A DNA stretch of 13,715 nt, taken from positions 1-13,715 of the forward strand of contig CAKTSO010000042.1 of assembly GCA_934613185.1 (NCBI GenBank), written 5' to 3'. This DNA comes from an uncultured Clostridia bacterium. Its GTDB lineage: Bacteria > Bacillota > Clostridia > Christensenellales > Maliibacteriaceae. Of this stretch, positions 1-6,233 are shown one piece after another (the first letter of the stretch is position 1; every line of letters starts with the position of its first letter). The position numbers and the translations under genes are program-made. The notes under the pieces were generated by a model that had not been told where the DNA came from, did not search any database, and saw only the letters and a list, made by a program, of their open reading frames with translations.

Positions 1-323
1 TTCTGGTAGTTGTTGTTCTCGTTGGCGTTGATGGTCCACTTGACAACGGTGCCATCTTTCAGGGTGGTGGTGGATTTGTCCTCGGCGATGGAGGCAACCT
101 CGGGGTAATAGTTATTGAAGCGGCCCTGGAATTCATCGTTCCAGCACCAGATATTCAAAACCTTGCCCTGTGCTGCGGGTGCACCGGAAGCTGCGGAGGA
201 CGCCGTTGAGGATGCAGCCGAAGAAGCGGTGGTAGAAGAGGAACCGCCGCAGGCGCTCAGCGCTGCCGTGATAGTGACCGCACCAGAAGCCAGCAGGAAA
301 TTACGACGCGAAATCTTTCTCAT
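1..323 (-). CDS. Extracellular solute-binding lipoprotein of an ABC transporter (N-terminal part, cut by window edge)
   Basis: This is the first ~107 codons of a secreted protein that runs off the left edge. It starts at the ATG complementary to 321-323, preceded by a good AAGGAGG site. Residues 5-10 read SRRNFL, a twin-arginine-like signal motif, followed by a short hydrophobic stretch and a lipobox LSAC with the lipidated Cys at residue 25. A Gly/Ser/Thr/Ala-rich linker follows to about residue 50, and then KVLNIWCWNDEFQGRFNNYY, which resembles the first strand and helix of carbohydrate-type (family 1) substrate-binding proteins. Such proteins capture a sugar or oligosaccharide at the cell surface and deliver it to a two-permease ABC importer; the permease genes would lie beyond the window. 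The substrate cannot be told. Codon choice (ACC, GCT, GCA, TCC common) differs from the GCG/ACG/TCG-rich genes to the right. Confidence 0.8.
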   Translation of the reverse strand, partial: MRKISRRNFLLASGAVTITAALSACGGSSSTTASSAASSTASSAASGAPAAQGKVLNIWCWNDEFQGRFNNYYPEVASIAEDKSTTTLKDGTVVKWTINANENNNYQ

Positions 324-485
324 AATAAAAAGCCTCCTTCAATGTTTTTTGTTTTGTAACAAAGAATTTCTTCACAGAAAGCTCCGGTCCGCCCGGAACT
401 TATTGCAACAACTTTATACGCTGCCCACCGAGCCGCCTTCCAGCAGCTTACCCATTAGGGCTAACACCAAAAGGAGGTTCATCCG
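324..485. other. Divergent intergenic region with a GC-rich inverted repeat
   Basis: This 162-base region separates the divergent substrate-binding protein and ectB. It holds the minus-strand ribosome binding site AAGGAGG just left of position 340 and the ectB site AGGAGG at 472-477. A small inverted repeat, TCCGG at 383-387 and CCGGA at 393-397, may be a weak terminator or operator. Reading the minus strand, a frame ending at 414-416 encodes LMGKLLEGGSVGSV before its stop, which looks more like the tail of a real protein than random sequence. I see no clear -35/-10 pair for ectB. The change of sequence style between the two genes falls somewhere in this region. Confidence 0.4.
472..477 (+). 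promoter_or_regulatory. Ribosome binding site of ectB
   Basis: AGGAGG lies 8 bases before the ATG at 486. It fixes that ATG as the start rather than any later in-frame Met. Confidence 0.8.
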
Positions 486-1745
486 ATGTCGATTTTTGAA
501 CAGAAAGAGTCTGCCGTGCGGTCGTACTGCCGCAATTTCACCGGCGTTTTCGAAACCGCGAAGGGCAGTGTGCTGACCGACGAGGAGGGACATGAGTATC
601 TGGACTTTTTTGCGGGGGCGGGCGCGCTCAACTACGGCCACAACAACCCCGCGATCATGACGCCGATCGTCGAATACATCCAAAAAAGCGGCGTGACGCA
701 CGCGCTTGACATGCACACTGCGGCAAAGCGCGATTTTATGGAGACGTTTGAGAAGAAGATTCTGGAGCCGCGCGGACTTGATTACAAATTCATGTTCTGC
801 GGGCCGACGGGTGCCAACAGCGTCGAGGCGGCGGCGAAGCTCGCGCGCAAGGTCAAAGGCCGTGCGAATCTTTTCGCCTTCTCGGGCGCGTTTCACGGCA
901 TGACGCTCGGCAGTCTGTCGATGACCAGCGGCGACTTTGCCCGTGCGGGCGCGGGTGTGCCGCTTAATAATGTGACGTTCATGCCGTGGCCGAGCGGGTT
1001 CAACGCCTCTTTTGACACGATCGGCTACATCGAAAACGTGCTGACGGACGACCACAGCGGCGTGGAGAAGCCCGCGGCGATCTTCCTTGAAACGGTGCAG
1101 GCCGAAGGCGGGATCAACATCGCCGACGTCAAATGGCTGCAGGATCTTCGTGCGCTTTGCGACCGGCACGATATTTTGATGGTTTGCGACGACATTCAGG
1201 TCGGCTGCGGACGCACGGGGACGTTCTTCTCCTTCGAACGCGCCGGGATCGTGCCCGACATGGTGACGCTGTCCAAATCCATTTCCGGAAGCGGCCTTCC
1301 GATGTCGCTCCTGCTGTTCCGGCCCGAACTGGACGCATTTGCGCCCGGCGAACACAACGGCACCTTCCGCGGCAACCAGTTTGCGTTTGTCGGCGCGAAG
1401 GCGGCGATCGACTATCTGGAGCAAAGCGATCTTTTGTCCCATGTGAAGGAATGTGAGACGCTTTTGCGGGAGCAGATCGAAGAGAAGATCCTTCCGCTGG
1501 ATTCGCGCATCACGCAGCGCGGCATCGGCATGATCCACGGGATCGACTTTTCCGCCTGCGGGATCGAGAACCCCGCCGTGCGCATCGAGCGCGCCTGCTA
1601 TGCGCGCGGGCTCATCATCGAGGTCGCGGGACGGCGCGACGAAGTGCTGAAGATCCTGCCGCCGCTGACGACGACGCGCGAAGAGCTTGTCCGCGGCATG
1701 GATATCATCCGCGAGGCGACGATCGCCGTTTTGAACGAAGGCTAA
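486..1745 (+). CDS. ectB: Diaminobutyrate--2-oxoglutarate aminotransferase (EctB-like)
   Basis: This 419-residue protein matches the usual EctB length and pattern. It is a class III, PLP-dependent aminotransferase that makes L-2,4-diaminobutyrate from aspartate semialdehyde with glutamate as amino donor, the first committed step to ectoine. The opening MSIFEQKESAVRSYCR, then DFFAGAGALNYGHNNP, the GPTGANSVEAAAKLAR cofactor loop, the CDDIQVGCGRTG region and TLSKSISGSGLPM are all typical; Lys264 in SKSISG is the expected Schiff-base lysine. GEHNGTFRGNQFAF is a further EctB-like block. The start is set by AGGAGG at 472-477. No ectA acetyltransferase or ectC synthase lies downstream, where a terminator follows directly. 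The product may therefore feed another diaminobutyrate-using route (a peptide or siderophore), or the partner genes may lie elsewhere. Class III aminotransferases are easily confused, but the N-terminal block argues well for EctB. Confidence 0.88.
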   Translation: MSIFEQKESAVRSYCRNFTGVFETAKGSVLTDEEGHEYLDFFAGAGALNYGHNNPAIMTPIVEYIQKSGVTHALDMHTAAKRDFMETFEKKILEPRGLDYKFMFCGPTGANSVEAAAKLARKVKGRANLFAFSGAFHGMTLGSLSMTSGDFARAGAGVPLNNVTFMPWPSGFNASFDTIGYIENVLTDDHSGVEKPAAIFLETVQAEGGINIADVKWLQDLRALCDRHDILMVCDDIQVGCGRTGTFFSFERAGIVPDMVTLSKSISGSGLPMSLLLFRPELDAFAPGEHNGTFRGNQFAFVGAKAAIDYLEQSDLLSHVKECETLLREQIEEKILPLDSRITQRGIGMIHGIDFSACGIENPAVRIERACYARGLIIEVAGRRDEVLKILPPLTTTREELVRGMDIIREATIAVLNEG

Positions 1746-1754
1746 ATCTCACAA

Positions 1755-1796
1755 AAAAGCGTCGGGCTGACTTCAGTGCAGCCGCGGCGCTTTTCT
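1755..1796 (+). terminator. Rho-independent terminator after ectB
   Basis: AAAAGCG (1755-1761) pairs with CGCTTTT (1788-1794), and inside it GGCTG (1765-1769) pairs with CAGCC (1779-1783). The second arm ends in a short T run. It lies 10 bases past the ectB stop, so ectB is probably the last gene of its transcript. Confidence 0.75.
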
Positions 1797-1813
1797 TATG
1801 CGCTTATTTGCTT

Positions 1814-1819
1814 TATAAT
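1814..1819 (+). promoter_or_regulatory. Candidate -10 element upstream of the HD hydrolase gene
   Basis: A perfect TATAAT sits about 30 bases before the start codon. The matching -35 position, around 1791-1796, reads TTTTCT and is poor, and it overlaps the T run of the ectB terminator. Confidence 0.5.
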
Positions 1820-1849
1820 TAGGAACAGAAAACGGAAAGGGTGGAACGG

Positions 1850-2329
1850 ATGGTCGATCGGCTGCTCTATCAAAACGCGCTCGCGTTTGCGGCGCGGAAG
1901 CATCGCGGACAGTTCCGCATCGGCGGCGCGCCGTATATCACGCACCCCGTCGCCGTGGCAGAAATTCTGGAGGAAGAGGGCTGCGGGACGGAAACGGTCG
2001 TGACGGGGCTGCTCCACGACCTTTTGGAGGACACCGACGCCAAAGAAAGCGAGATCGAAGCCATCGCGGGGGAACGCGTCCTTCGCGCGGTTCGAACGCT
2101 GACCAAAACGCCCGGCTATGTCATGGCGGACTATGTCGCCGCGATCCGGGACGACCCGATCGCATTCGCCGTCAAGGGCGCCGACCGTCTGCACAATTTA
2201 AAATGCGCCGTGCTTTGCGGCGAAAGCTTCCGGCGGCGCTACGCCGCGGAATCGAGACTGTGGTATTGGGATTTTCACCCGCTGATCCCCCGTGCGGTCG
2301 GGGAATTGGAAAAAACATTGGAAAAATAA
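1850..2329 (+). CDS. Stand-alone HD-domain hydrolase, SpoT/MESH1-like (possible ppGpp hydrolase)
   Basis: This 159-residue protein has the layout of the Rel/SpoT hydrolase domain without the synthetase, TGS or ACT parts. The HD-superfamily metal and catalytic residues are all present: His32 in ITHPV, His56-Asp57 with Glu60-Asp61 in LLHDLLEDT, and Asp112 with Asn116 in GADRLHNL. The HDxxED pattern is the one used by Rel/SpoT hydrolases, which remove pyrophosphate from (p)ppGpp with Mn2+. Small proteins of this kind (MESH1-like) may instead hydrolyse NADPH or other nucleotides, so the substrate is unproven. A GTG at 1841 is in frame, but the purine-rich AAAGGG at 1836-1841 leaves it no spacing; the ATG at 1850 has about 8 bases, so I chose it. 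It is probably transcribed alone from the TATAAT at 1814. No terminator is visible after it. Confidence 0.8.
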   Translation: MVDRLLYQNALAFAARKHRGQFRIGGAPYITHPVAVAEILEEEGCGTETVVTGLLHDLLEDTDAKESEIEAIAGERVLRAVRTLTKTPGYVMADYVAAIRDDPIAFAVKGADRLHNLKCAVLCGESFRRRYAAESRLWYWDFHPLIPRAVGELEKTLEK

Positions 2330-2360
2330 AACCTAGTATTCTTTAGCGACCCGAATATGG

Positions 2361-2390
2361 TTGTGTAAAGCGGGCGTTTGATGTTATGTT
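2361..2390 (+). promoter_or_regulatory. Weak candidate promoter for the GHKL ATPase gene
   Basis: TTGTGT (2361-2366) and TATGTT (2385-2390) are separated by 18 bases, about 90 bases before the GTG start. The -10 is good and the -35 poor. The region 2330-2479 is AT-rich and contains no gene I can support. Confidence 0.3.
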
Positions 2391-2479
2391 TTTTGAAAGA
2401 CCGATGCAAACGGATCGACTGCGGCGGCCTTTGTTTGTTTTGGTGAAATATTTTTAAAATGAAAAAGAGGTGATGTAGC

Positions 2480-3505
2480 GTGGATTATTTGATTCCGGAC
2501 CTTGATACTGTGGGAACACTTTCTTTTGCAGAAAAAATCCATCGGATTGATTTTGAAACAATAGATGAAATGACGCTGATTGCCGACATGGGGTGGGTTC
2601 GCCCCTTTGGCATGTTGGTCGCGGCGATTGCGCTGAAACAACTGCGAGAGAAACATGCGCAGACGCCGTTTCGAATGAAAACGAGGGAAAATAGAAGCGG
2701 GGTTTCTTATGCCGGACATATGGGCTTTTTTCAAACGATTTCCGAAAAAATAAAAATGGGAAACATCCCGGGCGGCGCGGCCGGAAATGATTATTATCTG
2801 CCCATTACGAAAATCGATCTGATTCAGCTGCACACCGCCGATCGGGCGGCGGGAGAATGCGGCGTATTGGAAGAATCCATAGAGAAAGAAGCGGAGAAAT
2901 TATCTCGCATTCTCTGTAGAAATCATGCTGCAATGCAAAGGCTGACGACTTATTTAATCCGAGAAATCTTGCGGAATATCCCGGAACATGCGCAGGAAAC
3001 AAACGCCTGGATATGCGGACAGTATTGGCGCGATCAAACGGCGGAAATTGCGATTGTCGACGAGGGGATTGGCATCAAGGAGAGTTTGCGGCGCAATTCG
3101 ATTCATAGAAGATATGTGACGGATGATGAATCGGCGCTGTTCTATGCAATCAAAGCGGGAATTTCACAAGCGTTCGATCCCGGGCGGGGCAATCGTTCCA
3201 ATGACGAATGGGCGAATTCCGGATATGGATTGTACATGGCAAGCGAACTTTGTAAGGCACTGGACGGGAGCTTTTGCATCGCTTCCGGCGATCGAGGCAT
3301 CTATGTTTCGGAAAAAGGCGTTCAGTCAATCAACACATATTTGCGGGGAACGGCGGTAAAAATGACGTTTTCTACGGCGAAACTGGAGAACGCGTCCGAT
3401 ATGATTCGGCAGATTTCTGCCTGCGGCGAAGCTGAGGCGCGCAAGATCAAGCACGCCTTTCAAAAAGCGTCGCGCCCGTCCAAAGAATTGATTTTGCGGA
3501 TATAA
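2480..3505 (+). CDS. GHKL-fold ATPase with STAS-like N-terminal region
   Basis: This 341-residue soluble protein carries a histidine-kinase-type ATP-binding domain from about residue 155 to 298. The N-box is REILRNIPEHA (Glu162, Asn166, His170), the D-box is IVDEGIGI (Asp194, Gly196, Gly198), and the glycine lid and G2 box are around NSGYGLYMASEL (247-257); GTAVKMTF closes the fold. Residues ~22-100, with MGWVRPFGMLVAAIALKQL and YAGHMGFFQ, resemble the STAS-like half found before such ATPases. There is no phospho-accepting His helix, sensor, membrane segment or DNA-binding domain, so it is not an ordinary sensor kinase. An anti-sigma-like or conflict-system ATPase is possible. The start is GTG at 2480: AGAGGTGAT at 2466-2474 is its binding site, and the ATG at 2473 runs straight into TAG. 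Sampled GC (28 of 60 in 2941-3000) is far below its neighbours, suggesting transfer. Specific function unknown. Confidence 0.75.
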   Translation: MDYLIPDLDTVGTLSFAEKIHRIDFETIDEMTLIADMGWVRPFGMLVAAIALKQLREKHAQTPFRMKTRENRSGVSYAGHMGFFQTISEKIKMGNIPGGAAGNDYYLPITKIDLIQLHTADRAAGECGVLEESIEKEAEKLSRILCRNHAAMQRLTTYLIREILRNIPEHAQETNAWICGQYWRDQTAEIAIVDEGIGIKESLRRNSIHRRYVTDDESALFYAIKAGISQAFDPGRGNRSNDEWANSGYGLYMASELCKALDGSFCIASGDRGIYVSEKGVQSINTYLRGTAVKMTFSTAKLENASDMIRQISACGEAEARKIKHAFQKASRPSKELILRI

Positions 3506-3508
3506 AAA

Positions 3509-3553
3509 CAAGACGATGCGGCCTGGATTGTCGCATCGTCTTGCTTTGCTTTT
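3509..3553. terminator. Bidirectional terminator between converging genes
   Basis: CAAGACGATGCG (3509-3520) and CGCATCGTCTTG (3532-3543) form a perfect 12-bp stem with an 11-base loop. A T-rich tail follows on the plus strand, and the A run at 3504-3508 gives a T run on the minus strand. It lies between the stop of the GHKL gene and the stop of pyruvate kinase, so it can serve both. Confidence 0.88.
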
Positions 3554-3575
3554 CACGCTATATGCAAATGACAAT

Positions 3576-4988
3576 TTAAATATGATCGATCTTGATCGTG
3601 TTCGTGTTGCCGGACTGGCCGTTCGTGACGCCGCCGGTGATGACGATGCGGTCGCCGTCCTTGAGGTGCATATGCTCTTTGGCGAGCTGCTTTGCCGTGT
3701 AGAACAGCACCTCCGTCGACGGCAGGATCGGGCACATGACGGGCGTGACCGCCCAGGACAGGGCGAGCTTTCGCCAGGTGCGCTCGTTCGTCGTCAGGCC
3801 CATGATGTCCACGGGCGAGCGGAAGCGGGAGACAAAGCGCGCCGTGATGCCCGAAAGCGAGCAGGCGATGATCGCCTTGGCGTCAATGTCGATGGCCATG
3901 CCGCAGGTGGCGTGGCTGATGGCGTCGACGATGTTTTTGACCTGGAATTCCGTGTTGCGGAAGCGGCGGGCGTAGTTGATGTTCCGCTCGGTATGCTCGG
4001 CGATGCGGCCCATGGTTTGAAGCGCCAGCACGGGATATTTGCCCGCGGCGGTCTCGCCGGAGAGCATGATCGCGCTCGTGCCGTCGTACACGGCATTGGC
4101 GACGTCGGAAATCTCGGCGCGGGTCGGGCGCGCGTTGTGGATCATCGACTCGAGCATTTCCGTCGCCGTGATGACACGCTTGCCGAGAAGGCGGCATTTG
4201 GTGATCAGATGCTTTTGGATGGCGGGCAGCTCTTCGAAGGGAATCTCCACGCCCATGTCGCCGCGGCCGATCATGATCCCCTCGCAGCATTCGCAGATCT
4301 CGTCGATGTTGTCGATGCCGGTCTGGTTTTCGATCTTGGCGATCAGGCCGATGTAGCCCGCGTTGTGCTCGTCGATAAAATGCTGCACGTCGACGAGATC
4401 CTGGCGGCGCGAGACGAACGAACAGGCGATGTAGTCCACGTCGTTTTGAATGCCGAAGAGGATGTCCTCCTTGTCCTGCTCGCTCAAATAGACCTGATCC
4501 AGGACTTTATTGGGGAAGCTCATGCTCTTTCGGTCGGAAAGCTCGCCGCCGACGAGGACTTCGCAAAGCGCGTCGGTTTCGCCCACTTCCAGAACGCGGA
4601 AGACGAGAAGCCCGTTGTTTAATAAAATGCGGTCGCCGGGCTGCAGATTGCCCATGAGGCCGGCATAGCTGACCGAGACGATCGATTCCGTTCCCGGCAC
4701 GTCGCGCGTGGTGAACGTGAAACGGTCGCCCTCGTTTAAGAAAATCGGGCCGTTTTGGAACGTCTTGATGCGGTATTCCGGGCCTTTGGTGTCGAGCATG
4801 ATGGCCACGGGCAGCTTCAGTTTTTCGCGGATGGATTTTATCAGATCAATGCGATGCTGCTGTTCTTCGTGCGTGCCGTGTGAGAAGTTGAGTCGTGCGA
4901 CGTTCATGCCGGAAAGGCACATTTGCGTCAGGGTTTCTTCGTTGTCGCAGGCGGGGCCGATGGTGCAGACGATCTTCGTTTTTCTCAT
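3576..4988 (-). CDS. pyk: Pyruvate kinase
   Basis: This 470-residue enzyme transfers phosphate from phosphoenolpyruvate to ADP, the last ATP-yielding step of glycolysis. Diagnostic segments in order are MRKTKIVCTIGPA (1-13), NVARLNFSHGTH (29-40), MLDTKGPEYR (64-73), AKIENQTGIDNIDEI with catalytic Lys218 and metal ligand Glu220, IGRGDMGVEIP (240-250, Asp244), VITATEMLESMI (272-283) and ARPTRAEISDVANAVYDGT (286-304). It ends in GNTNTIKI. The Glu in GPE is the form normally linked with K+ dependence. The canonical GPEIR reads GPEYR here. The C-terminal PEP-utilising extension of some Bacillota pyruvate kinases is absent. The start at 4988 has GGGAG about 10 bases upstream and gives the usual N-terminus; a longer in-frame start at 5009 would lack a binding site. 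It is transcribed on its own from the promoter near 5045-5073 and ends at the shared terminator. Confidence 0.97.
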   Translation of the reverse strand: MRKTKIVCTIGPACDNEETLTQMCLSGMNVARLNFSHGTHEEQQHRIDLIKSIREKLKLPVAIMLDTKGPEYRIKTFQNGPIFLNEGDRFTFTTRDVPGTESIVSVSYAGLMGNLQPGDRILLNNGLLVFRVLEVGETDALCEVLVGGELSDRKSMSFPNKVLDQVYLSEQDKEDILFGIQNDVDYIACSFVSRRQDLVDVQHFIDEHNAGYIGLIAKIENQTGIDNIDEICECCEGIMIGRGDMGVEIPFEELPAIQKHLITKCRLLGKRVITATEMLESMIHNARPTRAEISDVANAVYDGTSAIMLSGETAAGKYPVLALQTMGRIAEHTERNINYARRFRNTEFQVKNIVDAISHATCGMAIDIDAKAIIACSLSGITARFVSRFRSPVDIMGLTTNERTWRKLALSWAVTPVMCPILPSTEVLFYTAKQLAKEHMHLKDGDRIVITGGVTNGQSGNTNTIKIDHI

Positions 4989-5019
4989 GGCGGTGCGTCT
5001 CCCTTGCAAAGGAATGAAA

Positions 5020-5037
5020 AGGATGCAACTTCATCCT
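5020..5037. promoter_or_regulatory. Inverted repeat at the expected pyk transcription start
   Basis: AGGATG (5020-5025) and CATCCT (5032-5037) form a 6-bp perfect inverted repeat with a 6-base spacer. It sits just downstream of the putative -10, at about +1 to +18, a place for an operator or a 5' stem on the pyk transcript. Confidence 0.35.
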
Positions 5038-5044
5038 ATAATAT

Positions 5045-5073
5045 ATGATAGTGCCGCGCGGGCCGCAATACAA
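5045..5073 (-). promoter_or_regulatory. Candidate sigma-70-type promoter of pyk
   Basis: On the minus strand, TTGTAT (5073-5068) and TATCAT (5050-5045) are 17 bases apart, with the start codon about 57 bases downstream of the -10. Other overlapping pairs are possible in this AT-rich patch, so the exact element is uncertain. Confidence 0.5.
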
Positions 5074-5084
5074 GTCAATTTATG

Positions 5085-6233
5085 TTAAGAACGCTTTTGC
5101 AGAACGCGCGCGACGGTGCTGCGATGTACGCGCATCGCACCTTCGGGGCAGAATTCCTGACAGCAGAAGCAGCGGATGCAGCGGCTGCGGTCGATCTGCG
5201 GACGACGCTCCTTCATTTGAATGGCATGCGCGGGGCAAATCGCGGCGCATTTGCCGCAGCCGATGCAGTCGCGGGCGGCAAGCTGCGGGCGCGAGGAGAA
5301 AAGGCTTCTTGCGGCGCCCGAAAACAGATGCCCGAACATCGAGTCGCGGCAAAACTGCAGATCGACGCTGCCGTCCGCCTTTTGAAAATCGGGGACGGAA
5401 AGGTCCTTCGCGCTGCCGCGGACGTCAAGCTCGCAGGCGTCTTTCGGGCAAAGATCCCGCGCGATCGCGGCGCGGATCGTCGGCACGGTTTCGGGAGACA
5501 GGCCGATCATGCGCGCGGCGCAAAGGTCGAGTGCGTAGGGGGATTTTGACGCAAGAACCGCGCCGATTTTCCGCGGCGTGCCTGCCGTGGGGCCGTTGCC
5601 CTCCATGCCGATCACGGCGTCGCAGAGAAAAAGCTGCGGTTTCCAGTATTCGTTTAAGTCGATCAGCATGTCGGAAAATGCCGCCGGGTCGGGGAAGCGG
5701 AAGTGATATTCGGGCTTGAGCGTTCCGGGAATCGTGCCGAAAAGATTTTTCACCGCGGCGGACATCTCCATCATGCCGTGTGTCTTGAGCTTGCAGAAGC
5801 TGATGATGGCGTCGCAACGGCAAAGATATTCCGTCGCCGTGAACGAATGTGCGGCGTGCGCGCCGTCAAAGACGACGTCGCGGACGTTAAAATCTTCGTT
5901 CAGTTCGCCGCCGGCCTCGGTTACGGCGGAAAGGCCGCAGACGCGGTAGACGCGGTGCAGCGCGGCGGCGTTGTAGAGCCCGCCCGGGCTGTCGCCGACG
6001 ACGGCTTCCGCCCCGCGATCGACGATCATGCGGCAAAGCTCCGCCAAAAGCGCGGGGTGCGTCGTTGCGCCCGCGTCGGGCTCCATGGCCGAGACGAGGT
6101 TTGCCTTGATCCCGACGCGCATTCCGGGCGAAATAAAATCAAGCCCGCCCACGGCGCCGTTCGCTTCGGTCAGCGACGCGCGGACTTGCGCGGTTTCGTA
6201 TGATTCACATGATGCAATGCAGACGTTCGTCAT
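5085..6233 (-). CDS. DUF362 protein with C-terminal two-[4Fe-4S] ferredoxin domain
   Basis: This 382-residue protein joins a DUF362 region (about 1-300) to a bacterial ferredoxin module. In the first part, CKLKTHGMMEMSAAVKNLFG (147-166) followed by PGTLKPEYH, and IGMEGNGPTAGTPRKIG (208-224), are conserved blocks of the family. The second part has two CxxCxxCxxxCP motifs, Cys323/326/329/333 and Cys352/355/358/362, for two [4Fe-4S] clusters; Cys357 is extra. DUF362 proteins are often annotated as uncharacterised Fe-S centre proteins and no reaction is assigned; electron transfer to a substrate held by the DUF362 part is an inference. No signal peptide is seen, so it is cytoplasmic. The start at 6233 is fixed by AGGAGG and by the ATGA overlap with the upstream MFS gene, which implies translational coupling. 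Longer in-frame starts lie inside that gene and are not credible. No terminator is visible before the pyk promoter. Confidence 0.9.
   Translation of the reverse strand: MTNVCIASCESYETAQVRASLTEANGAVGGLDFISPGMRVGIKANLVSAMEPDAGATTHPALLAELCRMIVDRGAEAVVGDSPGGLYNAAALHRVYRVCGLSAVTEAGGELNEDFNVRDVVFDGAHAAHSFTATEYLCRCDAIISFCKLKTHGMMEMSAAVKNLFGTIPGTLKPEYHFRFPDPAAFSDMLIDLNEYWKPQLFLCDAVIGMEGNGPTAGTPRKIGAVLASKSPYALDLCAARMIGLSPETVPTIRAAIARDLCPKDACELDVRGSAKDLSVPDFQKADGSVDLQFCRDSMFGHLFSGAARSLFSSRPQLAARDCIGCGKCAAICPAHAIQMKERRPQIDRSRCIRCFCCQEFCPEGAMRVHRSTVARVLQKRS

Noticed and set aside
414..1538. 374-residue minus-strand open frame across ectB
   Set aside because: It is antisense to a clearly recognised aminotransferase, is rich in Arg, His and Val as expected of a shadow in GC-rich DNA, and matches no family. 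Only its last part, outside ectB (414-485), is noted as a possible gene remnant.
3516..4622. 368-residue plus-strand open frame across pyk
   Set aside because: It is the complement of pyruvate kinase, with Asp/Val/His-rich low-information sequence and no ribosome binding site that would favour it.
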